From positions 1,488,001 through 1,552,000 of the forward strand of contig JAAFYY010000001.1 in assembly GCA_014284505.1 (NCBI GenBank): a DNA stretch of 64,000 nucleotides, read 5' to 3'. This DNA is from Streptacidiphilus sp. 4-A2 (GTDB taxonomy: Bacteria > Actinomycetota > Actinomycetes > Streptomycetales > Streptomycetaceae). A program made the translations under genes and the position numbers. Below are positions 32,914 to 43,741 of the stretch, in pieces; the stretch's first letter is position 1; each line of letters begins with the position of its first letter. The notes beneath the pieces were generated by a model. That model was not told the origin of the DNA, searched no databases, and saw only the letters and a program-made list of their open reading frames with translations.

Positions 32914-33694
32914 ATGAGCTCCCTGGTGCTCTTTCTCACCGTCTTCCTGGCCTGCTCGGTGGAGGCCGTCGAAGCGCTCACCATCATCCTGGCCGCCGGG
33001 ACCAGCCGGCACTGGGGCTCGGCGCTCCAGGGCGCCGGGGCGGCCCTGGTCGCGCTGGCCGTCACCGTCGCCGTGCTCGGCCCGGCCGTCGCGCTGATCC
33101 CGCTGGACCCGCTGCGGCTGGTGGTCGGCGCGCTGCTGCTGGTCTTCGGCCTCCAGTGGCTGCGCAAGGCCGTGATGCGCGGCTCCGGCTACAAGGCCCT
33201 GCACGACGAGGAGGCGGCCTACGCCGAGGAGGTGACCGCCGCCCGCGCGGCCACCGGGGCGCGGACGGCGCGGACGTGTCCGACTGGTACGCCTTCACCC
33301 TGTCCTTCAAGGGCACCTTCCTGGAGGGCCTGGAGGTGGCCTTCATCGTGGTCACCTTCGGTGACAACCAGCGCGACGTCCCGGTCGCCGTGCTCGGCGC
33401 GGTGGTCGCGGGCTCCCTGGTCACCGCGTCGGATCGCCGTCGCGCGCCGCTGCGAAGGTCCCGGAGAACAGCATGAAGTTCGCGGTGGGCACCATGCTCA
33501 CCTCCTTCGGCGTGTTCTGGTCCACCGAGGGCGCGGGCGCGCACTGGCCCGGCTCGGACACCTCGCTGCTGGTGCTGGTGCCGGTGGTGGCCCTGCTCGC
33601 CGCCGGGTACACCGCCGTCCTGCGGCACGGCAACACCCCCGACAAGCCCGCGACCGCCGGCAGCGGCGTCCTGGTGGAAGGAAGCCCGGCATGA
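32914..33694 (+). CDS. integral membrane protein with two E-x-x-E helices (COG4280/FTR1-like), frame errors
   Basis: About 260 codons with six or seven membrane helices. The first helix contains SVEAVEALTIILAAG, a later one TFLEGLEVAFIVVTFG. The paired acidic E-x-x-E motifs resemble the REGLE motif of FTR1/EfeU iron permeases and the GDT1-type cation exchangers. Between them is a charged loop (LHDEEAAYAEEVTAARAA). Frame changes near 33260 and 33425-33470. It is coupled to the 70-aa gene by ATGA and sits directly after an iron-type ABC transporter. I infer a metal channel or exchanger working with that system; no function is established by sequence alone. Confidence 0.7.
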
Positions 33695-33903
33695 ACACCC
33701 TGCGCGGCTTTGGCCGCTTCTGGTACGACTTCGTCGTCGGCGACGACTGGCGGGTCGCCCTCGGCGTGGTGCTGGCCCTGGCCGCGACCTACGGCCTGGT
33801 CCAGGCCGGGCTGAACGCCTGGTGGCTGCCGCCGGTCGCGGTGGCCGCGCTGCTGGCGCTGTCGCTGCGCCGGGTGGTCCGCGCCGCCCGCCGAGGACAG
33901 TAG
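33691..33903 (+). CDS. small membrane protein of the second ABC operon (70 aa)
   Basis: ATG overlaps the previous stop. The sequence begins GFGRFWYDFVVGDDWRVALG and has one or two hydrophobic helices (VALGVVLALAATYGLV; WWLPPVAVAALLALSL) and a basic C-terminus (RRVVRAARRGQ). Probably a small partner of the E-x-x-E membrane protein; such pairs recur in actinobacteria as far as I recall, but I cannot name the family. Last gene of the operon. Confidence 0.65.
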   Translation: MNTLRGFGRFWYDFVVGDDWRVALGVVLALAATYGLVQAGLNAWWLPPVAVAALLALSLRRVVRAARRGQ

Positions 33904-33920
33904 GGGCGACCGCGGGCAGG

Positions 33921-33947
33921 GGGGAAGGCCGCTCAGCGGCCCTCCCC
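33921..33947. terminator. hairpin between convergent genes
   Basis: Arms 33921-33932 and 33936-33947 pair at 11 of 12 positions around a 3-base loop. It terminates the second ABC operon from the left and the ChrB-like gene from the right; the stop codon of the latter is the loop itself. Confidence 0.7.
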
Positions 33948-34529
33948 TCCTCCGCGTAGACCCGGGCCGCGTACTCGTCCAGCACCTGTTCGCACCTGGC
34001 CAGCGCGGCCGTGGCCTCGGCCTTGCCCGGCGCGGCCAGCACATCGCGGTTCTCCACCTTGGCGAACCAGTTGCGCAGCTTCACCAGGTCCTCGTCGTTC
34101 TCCTCCAGCTCGGCGTAGGTGAAGTGCTCCGCCCGGTACTCCTTGTCGATCTGCCCGAGGAAGTCCTGGCAGCGGTCGACGATCTCCTCGTACTCGTCGT
34201 TGCGCGCCGCGTTGAAGGACTGCTCGATCTCCGCGCTCCCGGAGAGCACCTCGGAGCCAGCAGCAGGGCGCTGCCGCCCATCTCCACAATCTCGTTGCGC
34301 AGCACCCGGAACGAGCGCTCGGCGCCGGGGCCCTGCGGCAGCGCCGCCACCGAGTTCTGGAGGTAGATCGCGCCCAGGCCCTTGATCTTGCGCCAGACCC
34401 CGGCCCGCAGCCGGGTCGGCTCGGCCGGGACCTTGTACACCAGGACCAGCCAGCGCACCCCGCCCGGCTCCGCCCCGGGACCCTCCGCGCCGTCGCCCCG
34501 GAACCCGGCTGACCCACTGCCTGCGACAC
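33933..34529 (-). CDS. ChrB-domain protein (chromate-resistance type), frame errors
   Basis: GTG 34529 is chosen because AGGAG lies five bases upstream. The core starts RWLVLVYKVPAEPTRLRAGV, then WRKIKGLGAIYLQNSVAALP, the signature of the ChrB N-terminal domain. It continues EIEQSFNAARNDEYEEIVDR and AEHFTYAELEENDEDLVKLR to an acidic C-terminus. Frame changes near 34460, 34255 and 33945. At ~198 aa it has only the N-terminal ChrB domain. ChrB regulates chromate efflux in proteobacteria; no chrA transporter is adjacent here, so another oxidative or metal-related role is likely. Confidence 0.7.
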   Translation of the reverse strand: MSQAVGQPGSGATARRVPGRSRAGCAGWSWCTRSRPSRPGCGPGSGARSRAWARSTSRTRWRRCRRAPAPSARSGCCATRLWRWAAAPCCWLRGALRERGDRAVLQRGAQRRVRGDRRPLPGLPRADRQGVPGGALHLRRAGGERRGPGEAAQLVRQGGEPRCAGRAGQGRGHGRAGQVRTGAGRVRGPGLRGGGEGR

Positions 34530-34629
34530 CTGCACTCCTCTGCCAACCGGCCTGCCACCTGTGCGGTCAGCCTAACGGGGCGGGTCGGGCCGCACACGGA
34601 CGACGACCGGACGGCCGCCCGCTCGACCA

Positions 34630-34643
34630 CAGGTGTTCACCTG
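34630..34643. promoter_or_regulatory. 14-bp palindrome CAGGTG-TT-CACCTG
   Basis: A perfect 6-bp-arm palindrome about 100 bases upstream of the ChrB-like gene. It may be an operator for that gene; no consensus known to me matches. Confidence 0.3.
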
Positions 34644-34708
34644 CGGCCCGCTTCGTCCGCCCGGTCGTCCCTACGACGCGGCCTGCTCAGCTCCCGGTCA
34701 GTTCTCGG

Positions 34709-35124
34709 TCAGCCCTCGGTCCAGCCGTGGCTCTTCGCGAACTTCAGCAACTCGGTGCGCACCCGCAGAATCTGATCCCCGGTCAGCGACGGCGCCGCAC
34801 GCAGCAGCAGCTCGGTGAGGTCACGCGTGGCCTCCTCCACCGAGAGCAGGTCGCACATGGGCTCCTCGCCGTCCACCGGCGCCGGGCGGGGTGAGACGGC
34901 CGCGAACGGCGGCGCCACCTCCGCCCCTGCGCGAGCCGGACGTTGGAGGCCTTGAGCCCCCGCCCGTCCTCGACCTCGAACTCGACCGCCAGACCCGAGC
35001 GCACCGCCGCCTCGGGGATGAGCAGGTCGTTCACATGCAGGAAGACATCCTCCCCGCCATGATCGGGAGCGATGAACCCGTAACCCCGGACACCGTCGAA
35101 ACGCACCACACGACCAGCAACCAC
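34709..35124 (-). CDS. cold-shock domain protein with C-terminal extension, one frameshift
   Basis: The cold-shock domain occupies residues 1-66, with RNA-binding motifs GYGFIAPDHG and EDVFLHVND. It is followed by an acidic C-terminal region (MCDLLSVEEATRDLTELLLR; RVRTELLKFAKSHGWTEG) seen in ~127-aa streptomycete cold-shock proteins. One missing base near 34925 explains the frame change after KASNVRLAQG. The start is taken as GTG 35124; a GTG four codons later is possible. Monocistronic, probably an RNA chaperone. Confidence 0.85.
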
Positions 35125-35250
35125 AGCAACCCCAACAAAGCCGGGCCCATTGCCCGAATATCATCCTACGGCGGACCCTGATGACCGCCCACCACCAGGC
35201 AGTGTACGCGCGCCCGCCGGCGGGCGCATCAGAATCATCCGACACGTCGG

Positions 35251-35964
35251 TCACCAGGCCACCGGCAGCTCCTCCGGCGGCACCGCCTGCCGCAGCCCGG
35301 GGAAGCGCTCCAGCAGCGCGGCAAGCATCACCTCCGCCTCCATCCGGGTCAGCGCGGCGCCCACGCAGTAGTGCGCGCCGTGGCCGAAGGAGAGGTTGGG
35401 CGCGCCGTCCCGGGCCAGGTCCAGCCGGTCCGGACCGGCGAACCCGCCGGGGTCGCGGTTGGCGGCCAGACAGGAGACATGGACCGCCTCCCCGACCCGG
35501 ACCGGCACCCCGCCGATCCGCAGGTCCTCGGTGGCGGTCCGGGGCAGCCCCACGCCGTTGCGGTGCGGGATGCAGCGCAGCAGCTCCTCCACCGCCCGGG
35601 GCGGCAGCTCCGGTTCGGCCCGCAGCCGGGCCGGCTGCCCGGGTGGGTGAGCAGCGGGTACACCATGTTGGCGCTGTTGTCGGCAACCGCGTGGGCGCTG
35701 CTCCAGCAGCCGGGTGAAGCACTCGCCCAGCGGGATGTAGTGCAGTTTGGTCCGGGACAGCCGCGGCTCCCGGAGCCACTCGGTCAGAAACCGGTCGAAC
35801 CCCAGCCCGGGCAGCTCCGGCGGAACCCGGTGCAGCACCGGGCACTGGGCTGACGCGGATCCGGTCGTCTCCGTCGGCGCTGCACACCCTCCCTGTGGTC
35901 GGTCCCGTTCCGCGGTCGGTCCACTCGGCGGCCGACCCTTGGCGGCCGGTCCTGCCATCAGCAT
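35251..35964 (-). CDS. shortened cytochrome P450 (CYP158-like), likely defective
   Basis: The C-terminal half is clear P450: ARLRAEPELPPRAVEELLR (K-helix E-L-L-R), PHRNGVGLPR, AVHVSCLAANRDPGGF and heme-binding FGHGAHYCVGAALTR. The N-terminus (PPELPGLGFDRFLTEWLRE) looks like a P450 start. The ~200 residues normally between (helices B to H) are missing, as is a stretch before the end LPVAW. One frameshift near 35640. Total ~238 codons against ~400. CYP158 enzymes oxidise the product of RppA, whose gene is divergent next door. Either the gene has decayed by deletion or the assembly has collapsed; it could not make a normal P450 as written. Confidence 0.7.
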   Translation of the reverse strand: MLMAGPAAKGRPPSGPTAERDRPQGGCAAPTETTGSASAQCPVLHRVPPELPGLGFDRFLTEWLREPRLSRTKLHYIPLGECFTRLLEQRPRGCRQQRQHGVPAAHPPGQPARLRAEPELPPRAVEELLRCIPHRNGVGLPRTATEDLRIGGVPVRVGEAVHVSCLAANRDPGGFAGPDRLDLARDGAPNLSFGHGAHYCVGAALTRMEAEVMLAALLERFPGLRQAVPPEELPVAW

Positions 35965-36112
35965 GACTCTCCAGAACTACGTACCCGAAGCAAGCACGCG
36001 GGCGAATGTCACCCGTCCGGTTGAGTGCCCGCGGCGGCTCCGGCATGCGGGTGCCCGGGCCGCCCGTAGCGTGAGGCTGCCTGCCCTCATCCGTACGCGA
36101 GAGGAGCGATCT
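35965..36112. promoter_or_regulatory. divergent promoter region between P450 and rppA
   Basis: 148 bases between divergent starts; should contain both promoters. No striking repeat seen. Confidence 0.4.
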
Positions 36113-37216
36113 GTGGCGGTTCTGTGCAGACCGGCGGTCGCCGTGCCCGAGAACATCATCACGCTCGAAGAAACCCTGGAGCTGGCAAGCCAGTTGCACC
36201 GGGACCACCCTCAACTCCCGCTGGCGCTAAGGCTGATCGAGAACACCGGGGTCCGCAAGCGGCACCTGGTCCAGCCGATCGAGGAGGTGCTGCGGCATCC
36301 GGGGCTGGAGACGCGCAGCGCGGTGTACCAGGAGCAGTCCCGGGCCCGGGTGCCGGAGGTGGTGCGCCGGGCGCTGGCCAACGCCGAACTGGGGCCGGAG
36401 CAGATCGACTTGATCGTCTATGTCTCCTGCACCGGTTTCACCATGCCCTCGCTGACCGCCTGGCTGATCAACACCATGGGCTTCCGGCCCGGGACCAGGC
36501 AGCTGCCGATAGCCCAGCTCGGCTGCGCCGCGGGGGGTGCCGCGATCAACCGGGCCCACGACTACTGCACCGCCTATCCGGACGCCAATGTGCTGCTGGT
36601 GACCTGCGAGTTCTGTTCGCTCTGCTACCAGCCCACCGACCTGGACGTGGGCTCGCTGCTGTCCAACGGACTGTTCGGGGACGGCATCGCCGCCGTCGTG
36701 GTCCGCGGCCGCGGCGGAACCGGCTTCCGACTGGAGCACAACGGCTCGTACCTGATCCCCGGCACCGAGGAGTGGATCAGCTATGCGGTCCGCCCCACCG
36801 GTTTCCACTTCCAGCTGGACCGGCGGGTGCCCGGCACCATGGAACCACTGGCGCCGGTGCTGCGGTCGGTGGCCGAGGAACACCACTGGAACGTCTCCAA
36901 ACTGGACTTCTACATCGTGCACGCGGGCGGTCCGCGGATCCTGGACGACCTCAGCCGGTTCCTGGACGTACCGCCGGACGCCTTCAGGTTCAGCCGGGCC
37001 ACGCTCACCGAGTACGGCAACATCGCCAGCGCGGTGGTCCTGGACGCGCTCGGCCGGATGTTCGACGAGGGTTCGGCCCTGGAGTCGCACCGGGGGCTGC
37101 TGGCCGGCTTCGGCCCCGGCATCACCGCCGAGATCTGCCTGGGCACATGGACCTCGGACGGCGAGGAGCCGACGGATCCGGGGCGCCCGGCCGCACTGTC
37201 GGCAGCGGTGCGGTGA
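36113..37216 (+). CDS. rppA: type III polyketide synthase (RppA, 1,3,6,8-tetrahydroxynaphthalene synthase)
   Basis: GTG start with GAGGAG six bases upstream; 367 aa, intact. Makes a pentaketide naphthalene from five malonyl-CoA, the precursor of flaviolin and melanin-like pigments. The catalytic triad is visible: Cys in QLGCAAGGAAIN (~138), His in YIVHAGGPRI (~270) and Asn in LTEYGNIASAV (~303). The conserved VSCTGFTMPSLTAWLINTM and GFGPGITAEICLG loops are also present. Divergent from a CYP158-like P450 gene, the usual streptomycete pairing. Confidence 0.92.
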   Translation: MAVLCRPAVAVPENIITLEETLELASQLHRDHPQLPLALRLIENTGVRKRHLVQPIEEVLRHPGLETRSAVYQEQSRARVPEVVRRALANAELGPEQIDLIVYVSCTGFTMPSLTAWLINTMGFRPGTRQLPIAQLGCAAGGAAINRAHDYCTAYPDANVLLVTCEFCSLCYQPTDLDVGSLLSNGLFGDGIAAVVVRGRGGTGFRLEHNGSYLIPGTEEWISYAVRPTGFHFQLDRRVPGTMEPLAPVLRSVAEEHHWNVSKLDFYIVHAGGPRILDDLSRFLDVPPDAFRFSRATLTEYGNIASAVVLDALGRMFDEGSALESHRGLLAGFGPGITAEICLGTWTSDGEEPTDPGRPAALSAAVR

Positions 37217-37287
37217 GCGGATGGTGGAGCTGACCGCGACCGGCACCCGGGACGGCCCGGTGGTGCCTCCCGGGTTCCCCGGGCCGC

Positions 37288-37659
37288 TCAGACCCTGGTG
37301 CCGATCTCCATGTTGTGCCCGGCCGGGTCCAGGAAGTACAGCCCGCGCCCGCCGAAGTAGTTGTTGAGCTCGCCCTCGCGGCTGTGGTGCGGGTCCGCGT
37401 AGTAGCTGATCCCGGCCCGCAGGAGCCGCTCGAACGCGGCGTCGAACTCCTCGTCGGAGATCCGGAAGGCGTAGTGCTGCGGGCTGACCGACCCGGCCGG
37501 GGCGTCGGCGAAATCCAGGGTGACGCCGTTGCTGAGCTCGACCGGGACGAACAGCCCCCAGGCCTCGCCCACCGGTATCCCCAGGATCCCCGCCAGGAAC
37601 TCCGCCGACTTCCGCTTGTCCTCGGCGTACACGATGGTGTGGTTCAACTCGACTGGCAT
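37288..37659 (-). CDS. VOC/glyoxalase-fold protein
   Basis: 123 aa, intact. ATG 37659 is chosen because GAGG lies at the right spacing; an in-frame start nine codons earlier lacks one. The two beta-alpha-beta-beta-beta modules are visible: ELNHTIVYAEDKRKSAEFLA and the closing GRGLYFLDPAGHNMEIGTRV, with His and Glu in the usual metal-binding positions. Function in resistance or catabolism is unknown. Convergent with rppA. Confidence 0.82.
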   Translation of the reverse strand: MPVELNHTIVYAEDKRKSAEFLAGILGIPVGEAWGLFVPVELSNGVTLDFADAPAGSVSPQHYAFRISDEEFDAAFERLLRAGISYYADPHHSREGELNNYFGGRGLYFLDPAGHNMEIGTRV

Positions 37660-37763
37660 CTGCCGATCCTCACTGAACGCAGTCACGCGGCTGCCGCCCC
37701 CAGGGCAGTCAGTGTACGCCGGATCGGCTCCGGGCGGGCCCGCCGGGCTCGTACAATCGGCGG

Positions 37764-39664
<1,901 letters not shown>

Positions 39665-39670
39665 CCCCGA

Positions 39671-39701
39671 CCGTGCGGGGCCCGCAGTGGGCCCCGCACG
39701 G
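39671..39701. terminator. hairpin between recQ and cyclophilin gene
   Basis: CCGTGCGGGGCCC and GGGCCCCGCACGG pair perfectly over 13 bp around GCAGT, six bases past the recQ stop and between convergent genes. Confidence 0.8.
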
Positions 39702-39718
39702 CTGGGCGGCCTCAGCGG

Positions 39719-40216
39719 TCAGAGCTGGCCGGAGGCGGCGATGGTGATCTTGGACTTGGTGGCGCCGCTGCGCGAGCCGAGGGCCTCGATCTTGCGGACC
39801 AGGGCCAGCCCGTCCTCGTCGGCGACCTCGCCGAAGACGACGTGCTTGCCGTCGAGCCAGGAGGTCACCACGGTGGTGACGAAGAACTGCGAGCCGTTGC
39901 TGTTGGGGCCCGCGTTGGCCATCGAGAGCAGGCCCGGACGGTCGTGCTTGAGGATGAAGTTCTCGTCGGCGAACTTCTCGCCGTAGATGGACTTGCCGCC
40001 GGTGCCGTTGCCCCGGGTGAAGTCACCGCCCTGGAGCATGAACTCGGGGATGACCCGGTGGAAGCTGGAGCCGGCGTAGCCGAAGCCCTGCTCGCCGGTG
40101 GCCAGCGCACGGAAGTTCTCGGCGGTCTTCGGGACCGTCTCGTCGAACAGGTTGAAGGTGATCCGCCCGGCGGGGGCGTCGTCAATGGTGATGTCGAAGT
40201 AGACCTTGGTTGTCAT
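39719..40216 (-). CDS. cyclophilin-type peptidyl-prolyl cis-trans isomerase
   Basis: 165 aa with start ATG 40216 ([13 protein letters not shown]); intact. Cyclophilin hallmarks: [20 protein letters not shown] (catalytic Arg and Phe), [20 protein letters not shown] and KHVVFGEV. No signal peptide, so cytoplasmic. Catalyses proline isomerisation in protein folding. Confidence 0.92.
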   Translation of the reverse strand: MTTKVYFDITIDDAPAGRITFNLFDETVPKTAENFRALATGEQGFGYAGSSFHRVIPEFMLQGGDFTRGNGTGGKSIYGEKFADENFILKHDRPGLLSMANAGPNSNGSQFFVTTVVTSWLDGKHVVFGEVADEDGLALVRKIEALGSRSGATKSKITIAASGQL

Positions 40217-40335
40217 GGCGACCATCCTGACACTTTCCCGGCAGCGCCTGGCAACCCGCCCCGGGGATCGGCCGCACACGTCGGACCGATGAGACATGCG
40301 TCACAGAATCCTGACTCCGCGCACCGGATTCCGGC

Positions 40336-40773
40336 TCAGCCCTGGACGGTGTCGCCGGTCTTCAGCTGGTTGACCCGCTGCCGGTACTGCGGCAGCTGGC
40401 TCGGGCAGTAGACCTGGATCACGATCTCCCCCGCCTGCATGGTCCTGGCATTGACGATGACCGGGCGCTGCCCGGGACCGTCGGCGCCGTTGGAGAGGTC
40501 CACCAGCCACTGCGCGCGCCGGAGCGTACTGTCGGGGTCGTCGCAGGCCTCGGCGCCGTTCGAGCCGAGGGTGCGGGCGATCTGCGCCTGGTCGATCGAG
40601 CCGAACCCGGCCGCGACCAGCTGCTGGTTGAGCTGGGCCGCCCTGCGGTTGGCAGCGTTGGTCCGGTGCACCTGATGGAAGGTCAGAATCCCTGCCACCA
40701 GCAGGGCGACCAGCACCAGGAGCGCGCCCAGGTAGATCCAGCGGTGCTGGACCGCCATCCGGGTCGGGCTCAT
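40336..40773 (-). CDS. single-pass membrane protein, unknown function
   Basis: 145 aa, intact. One N-terminal membrane helix (WIYLGALLVLVALLVAGILT) and an extracytoplasmic domain with two cysteines (AEACDDPDSTL; IQVYCPSQLP). Its ATG overlaps the stop of the APC permease gene (ATGA), so it is probably translated with it. It may assist that permease; family not recognised. Confidence 0.7.
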   Translation of the reverse strand: MSPTRMAVQHRWIYLGALLVLVALLVAGILTFHQVHRTNAANRRAAQLNQQLVAAGFGSIDQAQIARTLGSNGAEACDDPDSTLRRAQWLVDLSNGADGPGQRPVIVNARTMQAGEIVIQVYCPSQLPQYRQRVNQLKTGDTVQG

Positions 40774-42244
40774 GAGGGCACCTCCTGCGGTTCGTCGGCG
40801 TCCGGATGGCGCCAACCCGGCCCGCTGGCCTTGAGGAAGGCGAACGGGATGACCACGCCCAGCAGCAGCAACCCGCGCCGACGATGCCGATATACGTCCA
40901 CACGCTCTTGCCGCCGAACTGCGAGGACGGCACAAAGCCGATCACCAGCGCCGCCGCCGAGGCCAGCAGGCCCACCACGCACAGCAGTTGCAGGGCCGGT
41001 GCGCGGTAGCCGCGCGGATGCTCCGGCTGGGTCCGGCGCAGCCTGATCGCGGCGGCGAACATCAGCAGGTAGACGATCAGGTAGACCTGGGTGGTGATCA
41101 CCGAGAAGATCCAGTAGGCGCTGGAGACATCCGGGATCAGCGCGTACATCAGCGCGATCAGGGTGGTGACCACGCCCTGGGTGACCAGGATGTTCTGCTG
41201 GACGCCGTTCTTGTTCAGCCGTTGCAGGAAGGGCGGCAGATAGCCCTCCTGACGGGAGATCAGCAGCAGCCCCTTGGACGGCCCGGCCAGCCAGGTGAGC
41301 ATGCCGCCGAGCGAGGCCGCGACCAGTCCGACCGCGATCACCGGGGTCAGCCAGTTGATGTGGAAGTACTGGAAGAAGGCGTCGAAGGCCTGCATCACCC
41401 CGGCGGTCAGGCTGAGCTGGTCGGAGGGGACGACCCAGCTGATGGCCAGCGCGGGCAGGATGAAGATCAGCAGCACCAGTCCCATCGCGGTGAACATGGC
41501 GCGCGGGAACTCCTTGCTCGGATTGCGCAGCGAGGAGACATGCACCGCGTTCATCTCCATGCCCGAGTAGGACAGGAAGTTGTTGACGATCAGCACCAGG
41601 CTGGCCAGACCGGTCCAGGCCGGGAAGAGGTGGTGCGCGTTCATCGGCGCGGCCGAGCCGTTGCCCTGGCCGAGGAAGACCATGCCGAGCACCACCAGCA
41701 GCACGCCCGGGATCAGCGTCCCGATGATCAGGCCCATCGACGCCAGCCCGGCCACCGCCTGCGTGCCCCGGGAGGAGATCCACACCCCGGACCAGTAGAG
41801 CACCATGATCACGATCGCGGTGTAGAGCCCGTTGCTGGCCAGCTTCGGGTTGACCACGTAGGCGATGGTGCTGGCCACATAGGCCAGCAGGCTGGGGTAG
41901 TAGAAGATGGTCATGGCGAACTGGCACCACACCGCGAGAAAGCCCAGCCGCTTGGACAGCCCCTGGGAGACCCAGTTGTAGACCCCGCCCTCCCAGCCGG
42001 ACGCCAGCTCCGCCGACACCATGGCGGTCGGCAGCAGGAACACCACCGCCGGCAGCAGATAGAGGAAGACGCAGGCCAGCCCGTAGACCGCCATGGTGGG
42101 CGCGGCCCGCAGGCTGGCCACGGAGCTGGTGGTCATCAGTGCCAGCGTGATCCAGCGCATCCTCGGGGCGGCCACACGCTCCACCGCTCCCCCGACCCGG
42201 GAGGGGGGCTGTGACTCCTCGTCGGCCATGTCGACGGCACTCAT
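40770..42244 (-). CDS. APC-superfamily amino acid/amine permease (GadC-like), one frameshift
   Basis: About 491 codons and 12 membrane helices. ATG 42244 has GAGGAG upstream. Motifs: ALMTTSSVASLRAAPTMAVY (helix 1), SAELASGWEGGVYNWVSQGL (helix 2 to loop), FPRAMFTAMGLVLLIFILPA, GLVAASLGGMLTWLAGPSKG and the re-entrant-loop region typical of glutamate:GABA antiporter-like permeases. One missing base near 40870 restores GVVIPFAFLKASGPGWRHPD. Substrate not predictable. Confidence 0.82.
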
Positions 42245-42345
42245 CGGCGCACTCCTCACCCGCGGCCCCCACGGACGGCGACAGCACCACCCTCGGTGAC
42301 CGCCGCCCTCCCGCACGCCCACCGCCGCCGTCCGGGCCCGGGAAC

Positions 42346-42415
42346 GGATCTCAGTGGATCTCAGTGGATCTCAGTGGATCTCAGTGGACCGCGGTGGACC
42401 GCAGTAGATCGCGGT
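42346..42415. repeat. seven tandem decamers
   Basis: GGATCTCAGT is repeated four times exactly, followed by three diverged copies (GGACCGCGGT, GGACCGCAGT, AGATCGCGGT). The 10-bp period equals about one DNA helical turn. The array lies between divergent genes, 42 bases upstream of an operator-like sequence. Confidence 0.9.
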
Positions 42416-42456
42416 GGGGGCCGACGGGTCTGGACATCGCTCCGGCGCGGGCTTAG

Positions 42457-42473
42457 CTTAACGAACGTTCGAG
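42457..42473 (+). promoter_or_regulatory. operator-like motif shared with the thiolase promoter
   Basis: CTTAACGAACGTTCGAG, including palindrome CGAACGTTCG, lies 24 bases upstream of the racemase-like gene. A nearly identical sequence (15 of 16 positions) precedes the thiolase gene at 44953-44970, suggesting a common regulator, probably TetR-type. Confidence 0.65.
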
Positions 42474-42496
42474 TCAGGCCTTTCCGGGGAGCCGCC

Positions 42497-43717
42497 ATGT
42501 CCGACGCCACCACCGAACCCGCCGGGACGACCACCGGGACGACCACCGGCACGGCCGCCCCGCGCGGTCCGCTGGCCGGGGTCAGCGTGCTGGAGCTCGG
42601 CGGCATCGGCCCCGGGCCGTTCTGCGGGATGCTGCTCGGCGACCTGGGCGCGCGGGTGGTCCGGGTGGAGCAGCCCGGGCGACGCCGGGAAGCCCACGCT
42701 GCACCCGGTACTGCACCGCAACCGCCGCTCGGTGGCGATCGACCTCAAGCAGCCCGAGGGCGCGGCCGCGGCCCTGGCCCTGGCCGAGCGCTCGGACGTG
42801 CTGATCGAGGGCTTCCGGCCGGGGTGGCCGAGCGGCTCGGCCTCGGCCCGGAGCAGTGCCTGGCCCGGAACCCGGCCCTGGTCTACGGCCGGATGACCGG
42901 CTGGGGCCAGCAGGGCCCGCTGGCGCAGGAGCCCGGCCATGACATCAACTACATCGCGCTGGCCGGGGCGCTGCACGCGATCGCACCCGAGGGCGGCGAC
43001 CCGGTGCCGCCGCTGAATCTGGTCGGCGACTTCGGCGGCGGCGGGATGCTGCTGGCCCTCGGCGTGCTGGGTGCGCTGCTGCACGCCCGGGGCACCGGTC
43101 GGGGCCAGGTGGTGGACGCCGCGATGACCGACGGCACGGCGCTGCTGCTCGCGATGACCTACGGCTTTCTGGCGCAGGGGCTCTGGCAGGACCGTCCGGC
43201 CGCCAACCTGCTGGACGGCGGCGCGCCCTTCTACCGGGTCTACCGCTGCGCGGACGGCGGCCATGTCGCGGTCGGTGCGATCGAGCCGCAGTTCTACGCG
43301 GCGCTGCTGCGGGTGCTGGGACTGACCGGCGACCCGCTGTTCGCCCGGCAGCAGGACCACTCGGCCTGGCCGGCCATGGCCGGGCGGCTGGCCGGGCTGT
43401 TCGCCGCACGCGACCGGGACGCCTGGGCCGCGGCCTTCGCCGGGCAGGGCGCCTGCGTCACCCCGGTGCTCTCGCTCACCGAGGCGCCCGCCGACCCGCA
43501 CAACCTCGCCCGCGGCACCCATCTGCGCGGCGCGGACGGCATGGTCCAGCCCGCCCCCGCACCGCGCTTCAGCTCCACGCCGACGGCCGCCCCCACCCCC
43601 GCGCCGGTGGCGGGGGCGGACACCCGGGCGGTGCTGTCGGGCGGCGGCGTGCTCTCCGAGGAGCAGCTGACGCGCTCTTCGACCGCGGAGTACTCGGCTG
43701 ACGTCGCACTCGGCTGA
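42497..43717 (+). CDS. alpha-methylacyl-CoA racemase-like CoA-transferase family protein, frame errors
   Basis: About 406 codons. The N-terminus [20 protein letters not shown], then [16 protein letters not shown], is that of alpha-methylacyl-CoA racemases (CaiB/BaiF fold). Further motifs: [20 protein letters not shown] (His-Asp catalytic region), [17 protein letters not shown] and [17 protein letters not shown]. Two compensating one-base shifts garble 42680-42830; the true reading there is [15 protein letters not shown] and [12 protein letters not shown]. The enzyme inverts the 2-methyl stereocentre of branched acyl-CoAs, as needed for sterol side-chain or pristanate beta-oxidation. Confidence 0.83.
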   Translation: MSDATTEPAGTTTGTTTGTAAPRGPLAGVSVLELGGIGPGPFCGMLLGDLGARVVRVEQPGRRREAHAAPGTAPQPPLGGDRPQAARGRGRGPGPGRALGRADRGLPAGVAERLGLGPEQCLARNPALVYGRMTGWGQQGPLAQEPGHDINYIALAGALHAIAPEGGDPVPPLNLVGDFGGGGMLLALGVLGALLHARGTGRGQVVDAAMTDGTALLLAMTYGFLAQGLWQDRPAANLLDGGAPFYRVYRCADGGHVAVGAIEPQFYAALLRVLGLTGDPLFARQQDHSAWPAMAGRLAGLFAARDRDAWAAAFAGQGACVTPVLSLTEAPADPHNLARGTHLRGADGMVQPAPAPRFSSTPTAAPTPAPVAGADTRAVLSGGGVLSEEQLTRSSTAEYSADVALG

Positions 43718-43741
43718 CGTCGGGTCACTTCCTACTGGACG

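Noticed and set aside
42346..42415. CRISPR-like repeats
   Set aside because: Units are 10 bp, directly adjacent with no spacers, and no cas genes are present.
42457..42473. KstR (ring A/B) operator
   Set aside because: The site lacks the AACnnGTT core of KstR; the spacing is wrong, so I list it as an unknown operator.
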